Assembly (NCBI GenBank): GCA_012735315.1
Contig: JAAYHS010000066.1
Location: 1-64,000, forward strand
Length of the DNA: 64,000 nucleotides
Direction: 5' to 3'
From: Bacillota bacterium
GTDB taxonomy: Bacteria > Bacillota > UBA4882 > UBA8346
The position numbers were made by a program, and so were the translations under genes. Shown here one piece after another: positions 52,508 to 62,243 of the stretch (positions within the stretch are counted from its first letter, which is position 1; the number at the start of each line of letters is the position of its first letter). The notes beneath the pieces were generated by a model. The model was not told the origin of the DNA, made no database searches, and was given only the letters and a program-made list of their open reading frames with translations.

Positions 52508-53194
52508 TTAAATACGATATTTTTTTCGGTATGGGCGGAAAAAAAAGCGATGCAACAGCATTCCGGCCACAAATCCTCCGATATGGGCCGACCAGGCGAT
52601 ATTGGAAACGATCCTTTGTTGGTGGTTTACCAAAAACGAATAAACTTGGGAAATCAGCCAAATGGCCAAATAAAGCAAAGCAGGTATCTCGACGAACATC
52701 GGAATGAAGAATAACGGAATCAAAGTAACGATTCGGGAGGAAGGGTACATCATAAAATAAGCGCCCATCACTCCGGCGATTGCCCCCGAAGCTCCAATCG
52801 TCGGGATCGCTAATGTCGGTTCCGAGTATAAATGCACCAAACCGCCGGTGATGCCGGCGCAAACATAAAAGCAGAAAAACCGGAACGGCCCCATTCGATC
52901 TTCCACATTATCCCCGAACAACCATAAGGCCCACATGTTACCGATAAAATGCGTCCAGTCGGCGTGCAAAAAAAAGTGCGAAACAAAGGGAATCAAATCT
53001 CTCAATCCCCTGACGCCGTTTTCGAAAATTTTAAAAGGCGCTAATCCGAATCCGTTGATTAACAAGCGATACCCGTCCCAATCCAGCCGTTGCTGATAGA
53101 TAAAGATAAATAAGTTAGTAATAATAATCAACCAGGTCATAATGGGCCAATGTCGGCTCGGTATAGTGTCTTTTAACGGAATCATCCCGTTCAC
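52508..53194 (-). CDS. Rhomboid-family intramembrane serine protease
   Basis: 228 residues. Six membrane helices, the catalytic Ser in GASGAIAG (about residue 119), and the His in a SAHIGGF segment near the C-terminus; HFIGNMW supplies the Asn/His helix-2 motif. Cuts membrane proteins within their helices. The ATG at about 53185 has a better spaced ribosome-binding site than the GTG used for the full frame; the difference is three residues. Confidence 0.88.
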   Translation of the reverse strand: MNGMIPLKDTIPSRHWPIMTWLIIITNLFIFIYQQRLDWDGYRLLINGFGLAPFKIFENGVRGLRDLIPFVSHFFLHADWTHFIGNMWALWLFGDNVEDRMGPFRFFCFYVCAGITGGLVHLYSEPTLAIPTIGASGAIAGVMGAYFMMYPSSRIVTLIPLFFIPMFVEIPALLYLAIWLISQVYSFLVNHQQRIVSNIAWSAHIGGFVAGMLLHRFFFRPYRKKYRI

Positions 53195-53450
53195 CCGCCT
53201 TGCCCGTCGCGTTCAGATTATCACGGAATCCACGTAAACGGTTATTAAGCTAACATCGGATGAATATTCCATATTAGTTTAAAAACTCCTTTTTGTCCTG
53301 CTTAAAGCAAAAATACTCTAGAATTAATCGTTTCTTGTCGAAAATTAATATGGAAAATCGGACCGTCGATTTGATATCGATATTGAAATTCAACAGCGGC
53401 GGAATTTATCTTTATTATTAAAGTAATTATTGGAGTCTAAGGAGGAGCAA

Positions 53451-54782
53451 ATGAAGATCGAATCGAGCCAAAAAGCATGGGTTGTCGCGGCCGACATGGG
53501 TTTGGGCCATCAAAGAGCCGCTTATCCGTTGAAAGATTTAGGCGGAGGCAAGATTATCACCGCCGGTTCGCCCGAATATGCTTCCAAAAAAGAAGCGGCG
53601 CTTTGGACGCGAATGAGACATATCTATGAGGGAATCTCCCGGATTAATCATATCCCGATCATCGGCGGTTTTCTCTTTGGGCTGATGGATCGCTTTCAAG
53701 AGATTAACCCTTATTATCCCTTCCGTGACCTTTCCAGTCCTTCCCTTGAAGTAAAATATCTGGCTTTTTTAATCAAAAAAGGACTCGGAGAGGCCTTGGT
53801 TAAAAAATTAGCCCCGACCAATCTGCCGATCGTAACCACTTATTTCGCGGTGGCCATCGCCGCCGACGCGAAGGGTTATTCTCAAGTATATCTGCTGGTG
53901 ACCGATACCGATATTCATCGGGTATGGGTCCCTAAAAACCCCGCCGCCAGCAGAATAATTTACTTATCCCCCTGCGGCCATGTGATTAAACGCCTTCGGG
54001 AATATGGAATTAAAGATGAGCAAATCATCCTGACCGGTTTTCCCCTCCCCAAGGAAAACCTGGGCGGTCCCGACTTGGAAGTTTTAAAACAGGATCTGGC
54101 CCAACGCCTTAATTATCTTGATCCCAAAGGACGTTTCCGCGCCATCCATCAGGTGGAAGTGGAGCATTATTTACGCCCCGAAAACTATAACATTCAATTT
54201 AACCGTACTTTAACGCTGACTTTCGCGGTGGGAGGCGCCGGAGCTCAGAAAGACATCGGAGCTAAAATCTTAAAAAGTTTGAGTAAAAAAATCAAGGACG
54301 GCGAAATCCGGTTAAATCTGGTGGCCGGACTCCGTGAAGATGTAAATGAATATTTTCAAACGGCCGTAAAAGAAAACGGTTTGGAGGAAACGCTCGGATG
54401 GGGCGTAGATATAATTCATGACTTGGAACGGGAAAAATATTTTCACCATTTTAACAGGGTCCTTAGAACCACCGACATTTTATGGACCAAACCCTCCGAA
54501 CTGTCCTTCTATTCGGCCTTGGGGCTCCCGATTATCATCGCGCCGCCCCTCGGGTCCCACGAACATTGCAACAAAAAATGGATCTTGCAACACCAGGCCG
54601 GTTTTCCCCAGGAGAAGCCGGAATATTGTTCGGAATGGCTCTTTGATCTCTTAAACGACGGCCGCTTGGCGCAAGCCGCCTGGGACGGCTTTTTAAACGG
54701 GCGTAAATGCGGCACTTTCCAAATCGAAAAATTGCTTGCAACCGGGACGATCACCCGCGATTTATCGCCGCTCAAACGTTAA
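53451..54782 (+). CDS. GT-B-like protein of unknown function
   Basis: 443 residues from the ATG at 53451, after TAAGGAGGAGC; a frame start 21 bases upstream is less likely. No signal peptide. The sequence has GT-B-type features: an N-terminal DMGLGHQRAA motif resembling that of MGDG-synthase-like glycosyltransferases, and a C-terminal WTKPSELSFYSALGLP loop like donor-binding sites. I do not recognise an exact family. The gene lies alone on the plus strand between a rhomboid and a Nudix gene, and its 3' end overlaps the nudix gene by 21 bases. Confidence 0.5.
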   Translation: MKIESSQKAWVVAADMGLGHQRAAYPLKDLGGGKIITAGSPEYASKKEAALWTRMRHIYEGISRINHIPIIGGFLFGLMDRFQEINPYYPFRDLSSPSLEVKYLAFLIKKGLGEALVKKLAPTNLPIVTTYFAVAIAADAKGYSQVYLLVTDTDIHRVWVPKNPAASRIIYLSPCGHVIKRLREYGIKDEQIILTGFPLPKENLGGPDLEVLKQDLAQRLNYLDPKGRFRAIHQVEVEHYLRPENYNIQFNRTLTLTFAVGGAGAQKDIGAKILKSLSKKIKDGEIRLNLVAGLREDVNEYFQTAVKENGLEETLGWGVDIIHDLEREKYFHHFNRVLRTTDILWTKPSELSFYSALGLPIIIAPPLGSHEHCNKKWILQHQAGFPQEKPEYCSEWLFDLLNDGRLAQAAWDGFLNGRKCGTFQIEKLLATGTITRDLSPLKR

Positions 54783-55160
54783 ATTTTTAAGAACAGCCCA
54801 GAATTCTTGGTCCGCCGGGGGTTTTTCAAGCAGGTCCGCTTCAGCGGCGGTAAACCATTTGACTTGGCGGCATTGCAACGGCCTCGGCCGGCCATTCCTA
54901 AGCGCGCATTGGAAATAAAGAAGCACCAATTGACGGCCGTTTTGGAGGTTCGAAACCACATCCAAGATCCGCCCCACTTCGACCTCAACGCCCAGTTCCT
55001 CTTGGATTTCCCGCTTTAAGCAGGCCCGGGGATCCTCGCCCGGTTCGACTTTGCCGCCGGGGAATTCCCATTTGCCCGCTTCGGCGCCGTCGGAACGTTG
55101 GGCCATTAGGAACAAATCATCTTTCATGATTACAGCAGCGCTTACCAGAATTTGATTCAT
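54762..55160 (-). CDS. Nudix hydrolase, MutT/NudG-like
   Basis: 132 residues. Complete Nudix box starting at GGKVEPGED and ending REIQEELG. Typical of small housecleaning enzymes that hydrolyse oxidised or modified nucleotides. The start codon is one base after the nlpC-like stop codon and the ribosome-binding site GAGGTT lies inside that stop, so it is coupled to the gene at 55162-56337. Confidence 0.88.
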   Translation of the reverse strand: MNQILVSAAVIMKDDLFLMAQRSDGAEAGKWEFPGGKVEPGEDPRACLKREIQEELGVEVEVGRILDVVSNLQNGRQLVLLYFQCALRNGRPRPLQCRQVKWFTAAEADLLEKPPADQEFWAVLKNLTFERR

Positions 55161-55161
55161 T

Positions 55162-56337
55162 TTAAACCTCGATCACGGCGGTCAGTCGTTCCAGCAATGA
55201 ACCGGATTCCGTACCGGAGCCCAAGGACAAACCGGAGACAACCACTTGTTTGACTTTGACCCGTTCTTCTTTATTCTCCGCTTTCCGCCGAAAGTTATAA
55301 CAACCATGAATCGCGTAAAACTCGCCTTGATATTCTCCGAGAAAAAACATTACGTGATCGGAAGTAAAAAGCAGCGAACCGGGGGATACGGTTTTTAAAC
55401 GGATCATGCGCCGCGCAAGGTCCATCCCGGTTAAAACGGTCCGTTTTTTCCCGGCGGCCAGTTGTTCCTGGGAATTCCGGGGCGGTTTAAAACCGATTGA
55501 CCGCAATACATCCCTAACCAGGCGCGAACAATCACGGCCGTAACCCTCCAGGTCATGATCGCCCCAGGCGTAGCGACAGCCCAGGTATTTAAAAGCTTGC
55601 CAGATTAAATGATGCGCCGTCCGGGGCAAATGATCCCGGAACTCTCCCCCGGTGACAAGGCCGGTTTTAAACTTTAAATACCCGCTGGAATCCCTTCCGG
55701 GAACCAAGGCCAGCCGGCGGCGTTCATCGTCCGACGGAAAGGAAGAACCCATGCTGACGCCGATAACGCCGTCCTCCATCCTGATCACCGGATTGGGATC
55801 GATCGCGGTCAATTTACGACCGGCATTTTGAAAGCCCAGGATTTCGTTCCGGGAACCGATTCCGATATTATCCCGCTTAACCCATCCGGTTCCGGCGTCG
55901 CTGACCACCCCGAACCAGGCGCGGTCCGGCGAACCGCCGCAGATCAACAAGGCGTCTCCGGGATCGAGTCCGCTCAATTGATTTCGATCCAGGTCCGGTT
56001 CGCCCTTGGTCGAAAAAAAGGGGGCGTCCCGGGGTAATAGTTTTAAATCGGCGGTTTTGGTCAGCAAACCGTATTCGTATCGCTCCCACCAGTCGCAACC
56101 TTCCAGAACGCGCTCCGGCGCCAATGCCGTACCGTCCCCGTTGTAAAGCGCGCCCGATTGCCGCCGGACGGTTTCAAGGTAGCTTGCTACAGCTAAGTTA
56201 ATAGGCGGCGACGAGTTGGGCTCGATCCAACCGGCCTCAAGCTCAATATCCCGAAAACGGGCCGTCCAAAACTCCGGGAGCAGCATCTCTTCGGCCACCC
56301 CCGGCAATAACAGCGCTTCCGAAAACGATAAACGCAT
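55162..56337 (-). CDS. NlpC/P60 peptidoglycan hydrolase with SH3 domains
   Basis: 391 residues. N-terminal stabilising and SH3-like domains (about 1-225) and a C-terminal NlpC/P60 domain with the catalytic Cys in YGRDCSRLV (about residue 268) and the His in SDHVMFF. This layout is that of NLPC_P60 enzymes with SH3b1/SH3b2, which cut the D-Glu to diamino acid bond of peptidoglycan. No clear signal peptide, which is unusual for a secreted enzyme. AAAGGGGAG before the ATG. Confidence 0.85.
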   Translation of the reverse strand: MRLSFSEALLLPGVAEEMLLPEFWTARFRDIELEAGWIEPNSSPPINLAVASYLETVRRQSGALYNGDGTALAPERVLEGCDWWERYEYGLLTKTADLKLLPRDAPFFSTKGEPDLDRNQLSGLDPGDALLICGGSPDRAWFGVVSDAGTGWVKRDNIGIGSRNEILGFQNAGRKLTAIDPNPVIRMEDGVIGVSMGSSFPSDDERRRLALVPGRDSSGYLKFKTGLVTGGEFRDHLPRTAHHLIWQAFKYLGCRYAWGDHDLEGYGRDCSRLVRDVLRSIGFKPPRNSQEQLAAGKKRTVLTGMDLARRMIRLKTVSPGSLLFTSDHVMFFLGEYQGEFYAIHGCYNFRRKAENKEERVKVKQVVVSGLSLGSGTESGSLLERLTAVIEV

Positions 56338-56432
56338 TGAACTCCCCTTTCGGCATATAACCTTTCAACTTTTTTCTTAATGTCATAACTTAATTATATG
56401 CCGGGGCGGGGAGGCGTTTTCCCCACGAAAGT

Positions 56433-57656
56433 CTATGTCAATTTGAACATTTGGAACTGCTTTTTACCCTTTTTCAAAAGTAATTTTCCGTCTTGAAAGT
56501 CGGAAGCCTTGATCGCCCGGTTAAAGTCGGTCACCCGCTCCTCTCCAAGGGAGATCCCTCCTTGGATGACCAGTCGCCGGGCCTCGCTTTTGGAAGCGGC
56601 CAACCCCGCCGTCACTACCAGGTCGACAATTGTAAGGCCCTTGGCTAATTCGGTTTGGGGAAGCTCGATGGCGGGCAGATCGTCCCGGTTTCCGGCGCCG
56701 CCAAAAAAGGCCGCCGCTGCGGCTTCGGCCTTGCGGGCCTCCTCCTCGCCATGAACCAGTTTGGTTACTTCATAAGCCAGCACCTTTTTGGCCTCATTAA
56801 TCTCCTGATCTTTCAAAGCTCCCAGACGCCGGATTTCATCCATGGGCAGGAAGGTATAAAGCCTTAAGAATTTCTCCACATCCTGATCTTCGGTATTACG
56901 CCAATATTGGTAAAACTCATAAGGACTGGTCTTCCCGGGATCAAGCCAAACCGCCCCGGCCTCGGTCTTCCCCATTTTTTTCCCACTGGCGGTGGTCAAT
57001 AACGGGAAGGTAATCCCATAGGCTTCCTGACCTTCCAAACGCCGGATTAAATCCGCTCCGGCGAGGATATTGGACCACTGATCGTCCCCACCCATCTGCA
57101 GCTTGCAGCCGTATTTCCGGAAGAGGGTCAAAAAGTCGTAAGACTGGAGCAACATGTAGTTGAACTCAATGAAGGACAGTCCCTTTTCCATCCTTGCTTT
57201 AAAGCACTCGGCGGTCAACATCCGGTTCACCGAGAACTGGGAACCGATTTCCCGCAAGAAATCAATATAATTCAGTTTTAACAGCCATTCGCCGTTATTG
57301 ATCATTAAGGCCCGGCCGTTTTCAAAATCAAGAAAGCGGGAGAGCTGTTTTTTAAAACAGGATGCATTTTGGTCGATGGTTTCTTTGGTAAGCATCTTCC
57401 GCAAATCCGTCCTCCCGCTGGGGTCGCCGATCATTGCCGTGCCGCCGCCGATAATGGCGATGGGACGGTGCCCGGCTCGCTGCATATGGGCCATGGCCAT
57501 CACCGGCAACATATGGCCTACATGCAAGCTATCGGCGGTGGGATCGAATCCCACATAGAAAGTAACCTGCTCTTTCTCCAAAAGCTCGTATAATGGTTCT
57601 TGATGGGTGGTTTGTTTAACAAACCCGCGCTCTTCCAAAATTTTGATTACGGACAT
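56433..57656 (-). CDS. tyrS: Tyrosyl-tRNA synthetase
   Basis: 407 residues. Class I motifs HVGH (residues 45-48) and KKMGKTE, a KMSKS variant typical of TyrRS, and a C-terminal S4 RNA-binding domain ([14 protein letters not shown]). AAGGAGGTTACAGC before the ATG. Regulated by the T-box at 57915-58165 with a Tyr specifier. A repeat element lies between the T-box terminator and the gene. Confidence 0.97.
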   Translation of the reverse strand: MSVIKILEERGFVKQTTHQEPLYELLEKEQVTFYVGFDPTADSLHVGHMLPVMAMAHMQRAGHRPIAIIGGGTAMIGDPSGRTDLRKMLTKETIDQNASCFKKQLSRFLDFENGRALMINNGEWLLKLNYIDFLREIGSQFSVNRMLTAECFKARMEKGLSFIEFNYMLLQSYDFLTLFRKYGCKLQMGGDDQWSNILAGADLIRRLEGQEAYGITFPLLTTASGKKMGKTEAGAVWLDPGKTSPYEFYQYWRNTEDQDVEKFLRLYTFLPMDEIRRLGALKDQEINEAKKVLAYEVTKLVHGEEEARKAEAAAAAFFGGAGNRDDLPAIELPQTELAKGLTIVDLVVTAGLAASKSEARRLVIQGGISLGEERVTDFNRAIKASDFQDGKLLLKKGKKQFQMFKLT

Positions 57657-57702
57657 GCTGTAACCTCCTTATTTATTAGTCGAAGCTTTGCGGGTAATAG
57701 TG

Positions 57703-57912
57703 GCCGGAAGACAGGAGTCAGGAGTCAGCATTGAATTGTTTATGCTCCGAACCAAAAAACTCTAAATAATTGTTCCAGGTTTTTATTTTCTGAATAGTCT
57801 CCTATCCTGTTGTATATTCCCCAAAGCCAATCCCCAATAATGACTCCTACTTTTAAATTACTGGCTCCTGTCTCCTGACTACTGACCACTGATTTCCGAC
57901 CACTGTCTCCTC
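57703..57912. repeat. Repeat element between tyrS and its T-box, copy 3 of the CTGACTACTGAC family
   Basis: Left arm AGACAGGAGTCAGGAGTCAG (57709-57728) is nearly the inverse complement of the right arm CTCCTGTCTCCTGACTACTG in 57865-57884, and the right end continues as ACCACTG words to 57912. The interior is AT-rich without a gene. Size and ends resemble a miniature inverted-repeat element inserted into the tyrS leader. Confidence 0.55.
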
Positions 57913-57914
57913 TA

Positions 57915-58165
57915 ACAAAAAACCCCTCATCCAATATAAGGACGAAGGGCCGTGGTACCACCTTATTTCACGCGCCGAACCGCTCAGCGCGCCTCGAACC
58001 GCGATAATGGGCGGATCCATTTAAACCTACTTCCCGCTCCGGGTTTCGGCCAAAGGCTCGGGAGGGTAATTCGCCAGTCGCGTCCGACGGGTTTGCAGCG
58101 CCACCCGTTCTCTGTTGTCACCGCGGTTGGGTTAATCGACTCCGTCATGGCCGTTTTGAGATATA
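57915..58165 (-). promoter_or_regulatory. T-box riboswitch with Tyr specifier, controls tyrS
   Basis: Minus-strand leader with AAGGTGGTACCACGG (57950-57965 region), an intrinsic terminator (57918-57950: CCCTTCGTCC with GGATGAGGG, then U-run) and a specifier loop GAAU-UAC (codon complement at 58066-58068). The specifier and the tyrS gene downstream agree. Terminator end to start codon is about 260 bases, longer than usual because of the inserted repeat. Confidence 0.93.
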
Positions 58166-58177
58166 AATTTGAAAAGT

Positions 58178-58206
58178 ATTATATCACTTTATTGGAGAAG
58201 AGGCAA
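58178..58206 (-). promoter_or_regulatory. Promoter of the tyrS T-box
   Basis: TTGCCT (58201-58206) and TATAAT (58178-58183), 17 bases apart on the minus strand. Confidence 0.7.
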
Positions 58207-58383
58207 CCAAGATTTCAAAGCCAAAAATCTTGGAATTGTTTTTGATTTCGGACCAAATATTCTGATTCCATGATAAAGTTCAAGGAATGAATGGGGAAAA
58301 AAGAGAAATAGTATCTTGAAGAAAAACGCCGAAACGGTCTTACCAAAACAGTTATCAATTTAAATTAAATGGAGGGATCTTTA

Positions 58384-58698
58384 ATGCTCGTGACCACCAC
58401 CCCCAATATTGAAGGCAAAACCATCAAGGCCTATCATGGTATAGTAACCGGCGAAGCCATCATCGGGACGAATATTATCCGCGATTTCTTCGCCGGAATC
58501 ACCGATGTAATCGGCGGCAGGTCCTCGGCTTATGAAAAAAAATTGGCCCAAGCCCGTGAAATCGCCATTAAAGAAATGTCCGGCGAGGCAAAGAGGTATG
58601 GCGCCAACGCTGTAGTAGGAGTAGATCTCGACTACGAGGTAATCCGGGAAGGAATGTTAATGGTCACCGCCAGCGGGACCGCGGTTTCTTTCGAATAA
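58384..58698 (+). CDS. YbjQ-family (UPF0145) protein
   Basis: 104 residues from the ATG at 58384, after GGAGGGATC; the ATG at 58369 lies before that site. The short [11 protein letters not shown] start, the TGE (VVG-like) turn, and the [13 protein letters not shown] stretch match YbjQ. The family forms a pentameric ring fold; its role is unknown. Own promoter region and terminator. Confidence 0.9.
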   Translation: MLVTTTPNIEGKTIKAYHGIVTGEAIIGTNIIRDFFAGITDVIGGRSSAYEKKLAQAREIAIKEMSGEAKRYGANAVVGVDLDYEVIREGMLMVTASGTAVSFE

Positions 58699-58705
58699 AC
58701 CTGTA

Positions 58706-58738
58706 AAAAAACGGGCCTGAATAGGTCCGTTTTTTATC
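58706..58738 (+). terminator. Intrinsic terminator after ybjQ
   Basis: ACGGGCCT and AGGTCCGT pair with a short loop, followed by six T. Begins seven bases after the stop codon; the left A-run may let it serve the gene on the other strand as well. Confidence 0.75.
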
Positions 58739-58797
58739 CGAACCACGCTAAAGAATGGCGTCCTTTAACATTATCCGAGCACTGGAAAGACGTAGTC

Positions 58798-59475
58798 TTA
58801 CTTTTTAGGAACCAAACTTCCGTCGTTTTTCAAAATATGCCTTTCCGGAACAACCCCCCTGACCATAGTCAAAGGATAAACAATACTTTCTCTTCCAATG
58901 ATCGTCCCCGGATTCAAGACCGCATTACAGCCTATCTCGGCAAAATCCCCGATTAAGGCCCCGAATTTTCTTAATCCAGAGTCCAAACTTTCTCCGTTTC
59001 CCACCGCGATTCGAACGTTATCTTTAGCGGACTTAAGGTTGGATAAGATCACTCCCGCTCCCAAATGGGCCTTATAGCCAAGAATTGAATCGCCTACGTA
59101 ATTAAAATGGGGCGCCTCAACTTTATCAAAGAGCAAGGCGTTTTTTAGTTCGGTAGAATTCCCGACTACCACTTCGTTTCCGATGATTACATTTTCCCGG
59201 ATAAAGGCCGCATGCCTGATCTCGCAATCGTATCCGATAATCGCCGGTCCCTTGATCTGCGCCGAAGCGTCAATCTCAGTCCCTTTGGCTACCCAAACGC
59301 CGCCGGCGACTTGCTCAAAATCCGGCGGTAAATGCTCCGCCAATTCCTTGATGAATTCTTTAATCTTCGGCAAGACTTCCCAGGCATATTCCACCGCGGC
59401 GAAAATATCCGGAACTATGGTATGAGGCCTCTCGAAAAGGTTCTTTGCGTAGAATAACGAGTTGATGCGCTCCAC
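58798..59475 (-). CDS. Left-handed beta-helix protein, sugar-nucleotide acyltransferase-like
   Basis: 225 residues, GTG start with AAAGGGG upstream. From about residue 60 to 210 there are hexapeptide repeats with the IIGxxxxI pattern, forming a left-handed beta-helix, preceded by a helical N-terminus. Such proteins are often annotated as UDP-GlcNAc pyrophosphorylase or LpxA-like. No pyrophosphorylase domain is present, so an acyltransferase or carrier role is more likely; the substrate is unknown. Confidence 0.72.
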   Translation of the reverse strand: MERINSLFYAKNLFERPHTIVPDIFAAVEYAWEVLPKIKEFIKELAEHLPPDFEQVAGGVWVAKGTEIDASAQIKGPAIIGYDCEIRHAAFIRENVIIGNEVVVGNSTELKNALLFDKVEAPHFNYVGDSILGYKAHLGAGVILSNLKSAKDNVRIAVGNGESLDSGLRKFGALIGDFAEIGCNAVLNPGTIIGRESIVYPLTMVRGVVPERHILKNDGSLVPKK

Positions 59476-59813
59476 CCCTTTGTTCTCGCTTAAGTTCCGC
59501 GGTTAATTTTTAGCAAAAAGCCGGATTAACAAAACGGTTTTCAAAAAACCAACGCGGCGCGGCCGTTAATAATTTGTTGGTCTGATTATAAAGTTGCCGC
59601 ATACATTATTTAAAGACGGCAAATTTATTTTTACGACTTTACTTAATTATTATAGTATAATTCAGGCCAAACTTTCCATAAAAAAATTTTTTGCGACCGA
59701 TTTTAGTCCGTGCTTCCGGGGTGGATTCCGTCCCCCACGTTTAAAAACCTGAGCCTAATAATCGGAGCCGAACCGGATTTCGGTTAATCCCGCCGGATCC
59801 GGGTTAAAATGAA
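59476..59813. other. Intergenic region upstream of the terpene gene
   Basis: 338 bases between divergent genes. A TATAAT at 59656-59661 on the plus strand is a likely -10 with only a weak -35. A CGTG...GGGG / CCCC...CACG hairpin (59709-59741) lies between it and the ytpB-like start. No gene seen. Confidence 0.4.
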
Positions 59814-60890
59814 ATGAGTTTAAAACGCTTATCAAGCTTATCTAAAATTGGTGAAAAAATGATTATCCGGTTTATTTCAAAGGTATTCCCCTTAGTCTCA
59901 AAAGAACTGAATTTCTGGATTTCCAAAGCGGAACAAATACCCGACTGGGAATTGCGGGTTCAAGCTTTATCAAGCATTCGGGCGAAAAAGTTTCATGCCC
60001 AGGGCGGCGGCGTCTACGCTTTATATACCGGCTCCGCCATACCGGATACCGTCCGGTTCATCGTCGCCCTCCAGACAATCAGCGATTATCTCGATAATCT
60101 TAGCGATCGGGCCGGGGTAACCGATGAATCGGCTTTCTTCCAGCTTCACCTGGCCATGTTGGACGCCGTCGATCCGGCACGTCCCGTATCCGATTACTAT
60201 CGCGAGTATCCTTTTAAAGAAGATCGAGGGTACCTTGAAAAATTAGTAACGATCTGCCGCCGGCAGATTGAAAAACAACCCTCCTACCGGGTGGTCCTGC
60301 CGAAAATCACCGCCTATGCGCGGCGCTATTCCGAATTGCAATCCCTCAAGCATTTAGCCCCGGAAATACGCGAAGCCCGTCTTAGCGAATGGGCGCGGCA
60401 AAAACTCGCTTCCCGGTTCCCCATCCATTGGTGGGAATACGCCGCGGCTACCGGTTCAACTTTGGGCATGTTCCTTCTGTATGCCGCATCGGCCGATCCG
60501 GCGCTAACTCCGGAGACGGTAGAGGCCATCGACCGCGCCTATTTCCCCTGGGTCACCGGTCTGCATATTCTGCTGGATTATTTTATCGACGCTCAAGAGG
60601 ACCGGGAAATGGGAGATTACAATTTTACCTCCAAATATCAAAACCAAGCCGAACTCCTTAACCGGCTGAGGTTTTTGATCGAACAATCAACTCAAGCCTG
60701 CCGGGCCCTTCCCCGTCCCTCCTTTCATTTAACCGTAATCCGGGGGCTTTTGGCGCTGTATCTTTCCGACCCCAAAGCCCTTGACCCCTGCCGTAAAGAA
60801 GTCAGTTTGGAGCTGATCCGCCGGGGCGGGGCTAGATGCCGTTGGTACCACCGCTGTTGCGGATTGCTGAGGATGATAAAAATCATCTAA
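59814..60890 (+). CDS. ytpB: Tetraprenyl-beta-curcumene synthase-like terpene cyclase, YtpB family
   Basis: 358 residues of the DUF2600 family, which includes YtpB. The expected first metal-binding DxxD is present as DYLDN (about residue 90), and helix patterns match the large-terpene-cyclase family throughout. It cyclises a C35 (tetraprenyl-type) diphosphate to tetraprenyl-beta-curcumene, a sesquarterpene of spores and resistant cells in Bacillus. The ATG at 59814 has no Shine-Dalgarno; an ATG at 59859 after GGTGA is an alternative. It converges on the polyprenyl synthase gene, which can supply the substrate. Confidence 0.87.
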   Translation: MSLKRLSSLSKIGEKMIIRFISKVFPLVSKELNFWISKAEQIPDWELRVQALSSIRAKKFHAQGGGVYALYTGSAIPDTVRFIVALQTISDYLDNLSDRAGVTDESAFFQLHLAMLDAVDPARPVSDYYREYPFKEDRGYLEKLVTICRRQIEKQPSYRVVLPKITAYARRYSELQSLKHLAPEIREARLSEWARQKLASRFPIHWWEYAAATGSTLGMFLLYAASADPALTPETVEAIDRAYFPWVTGLHILLDYFIDAQEDREMGDYNFTSKYQNQAELLNRLRFLIEQSTQACRALPRPSFHLTVIRGLLALYLSDPKALDPCRKEVSLELIRRGGARCRWYHRCCGLLRMIKII

Positions 60891-60958
60891 CGGTTTAGCC
60901 ATCCCCTTCAAATACCGACCGCTTCCGGCTTTGTCCCTAATACCCCGCTGCTTCTTGA

Positions 60959-61960
60959 TCAATTGGCCCGCGCCTGCAACATATAAGTCAAGTCGCTTAA
61001 AAACCGGCGTTGCGAGCTGTCGGCGAAACCGCTCAATATCTTTCGCGCCTCTTCCAAATGGGCGGCGCCGATCGCGAAGGCCCGTTCGATCGCTCCGGAT
61101 TCCCGCAGCGTGGACTCGATCCGTTCCAGTTGGGCGCGGTTGAATTCCCTTTCTTTGATAACCGTATTAATCCAATCCCGGTATCCTTCCTCCTTTAAAA
61201 GCAGGGCCAAGGGCAGGGTGATGTTCCCCTTGGTCAAGTCGGCATATTTCGCTTTGCCCATCTTGGCTTCGTCGCCGCAGAGATCCAGAATGTCGTCGGT
61301 TATTTGAAAGGCCAACCCCAGGTTTAATCCGAACCTTCCGATCGTCTCCGCTTCGGATTCCGGCGCGCCGGCGACCAAAGCCCCCGCTTTGCAGGAGGCT
61401 TCCAGTAAAACAGCGGTTTTTTTGGTGATCCGCTCATAATACCGCTCCAAACTCACTCCGGTGTTAAATTGATCCGCGGCTTGCAATATTTCTCCCCGGC
61501 ACATTTCTTGGACCGCCTGAGCCATAATTTCCAAGGTCTTTACTAATCCGGTCTCCGCGAGAACCCCGAAGGCTTTGGCGAAAAAAAAGTCCCCGCCCAG
61601 TACGGCGCGGTGGCAACCCCAATTTTTTTGCGCCGTGGGCCGGTTGCGCCGGAGTTCCGATCCGTCGATCACATCATCGTGGATTAAGGAAGCCATGTGA
61701 ATCAATTCCACGGCGACCGCGGTCCTTTTTAAGGCTTCCGAGGGGGCGCCGAACATTAAACCGCTGTACCAAACCAATAAAGGCCGTACTCTTTTTCCAC
61801 CCGCATTCAAGCTATGGAGGCCGATATCGCGGATCGTTCCCCGGCCGTCGTCGACGACCTTCGTCAGTTCCGCCTCAATCATGACGGCGACCTCTAATGA
61901 AGAAGAGTCCCAGACAATGCTTTGTAATTCGGATGAACGTTCGGAGGTTAAAGTTCCCAT
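60959..61960 (-). CDS. Polyprenyl diphosphate synthase
   Basis: 333 residues from the ATG at 61960; a frame to 62020 would begin with a hydrophobic stretch unlike the family. Aspartate-rich motifs LIHDDVID (FARM) and FQITDDILD (SARM) are intact. Small residues near FARM suggest a medium to long product, such as heptaprenyl diphosphate, which the neighbouring YtpB-like cyclase could use. Convergent with it. Confidence 0.9.
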   Translation of the reverse strand: MGTLTSERSSELQSIVWDSSSLEVAVMIEAELTKVVDDGRGTIRDIGLHSLNAGGKRVRPLLVWYSGLMFGAPSEALKRTAVAVELIHMASLIHDDVIDGSELRRNRPTAQKNWGCHRAVLGGDFFFAKAFGVLAETGLVKTLEIMAQAVQEMCRGEILQAADQFNTGVSLERYYERITKKTAVLLEASCKAGALVAGAPESEAETIGRFGLNLGLAFQITDDILDLCGDEAKMGKAKYADLTKGNITLPLALLLKEEGYRDWINTVIKEREFNRAQLERIESTLRESGAIERAFAIGAAHLEEARKILSGFADSSQRRFLSDLTYMLQARAN

Positions 61961-62243
61961 GATTATCAAATACCCTCGATTGATTTTAGTTATTAATATT
62001 AATATAATTCCCAAGGACAACGGCTTTATTTATTTAAGACACGAAACCCGGCAAACCGATTGACCGGTTTTTTAAACGCAAAAAAAAGCGGACCCTTTTC
62101 CGGAGGTTTAATCATTAGAGCCGATACCGGACGTAAATTTAAGATCATTACGGCCCAAATTCCAATTCAAGTAAAAAGTATCGCCGCAGATAACGAATAT
62201 TATAAAAACCGCTTACCTGCTTAAATGATCCAATGAAGAAAAC

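Noticed and set aside
54418-54654. Plus-strand frame inside the GT-B-like gene
   Set aside because: It is a shadow in another frame of a well supported gene, with no ribosome-binding site; the same holds for other internal frames in the window.
57985-58005. tRNA gene suggested by a GGTTCGA word
   Set aside because: It is part of the tyrS T-box leader; no acceptor stem or anticodon arm can be drawn.
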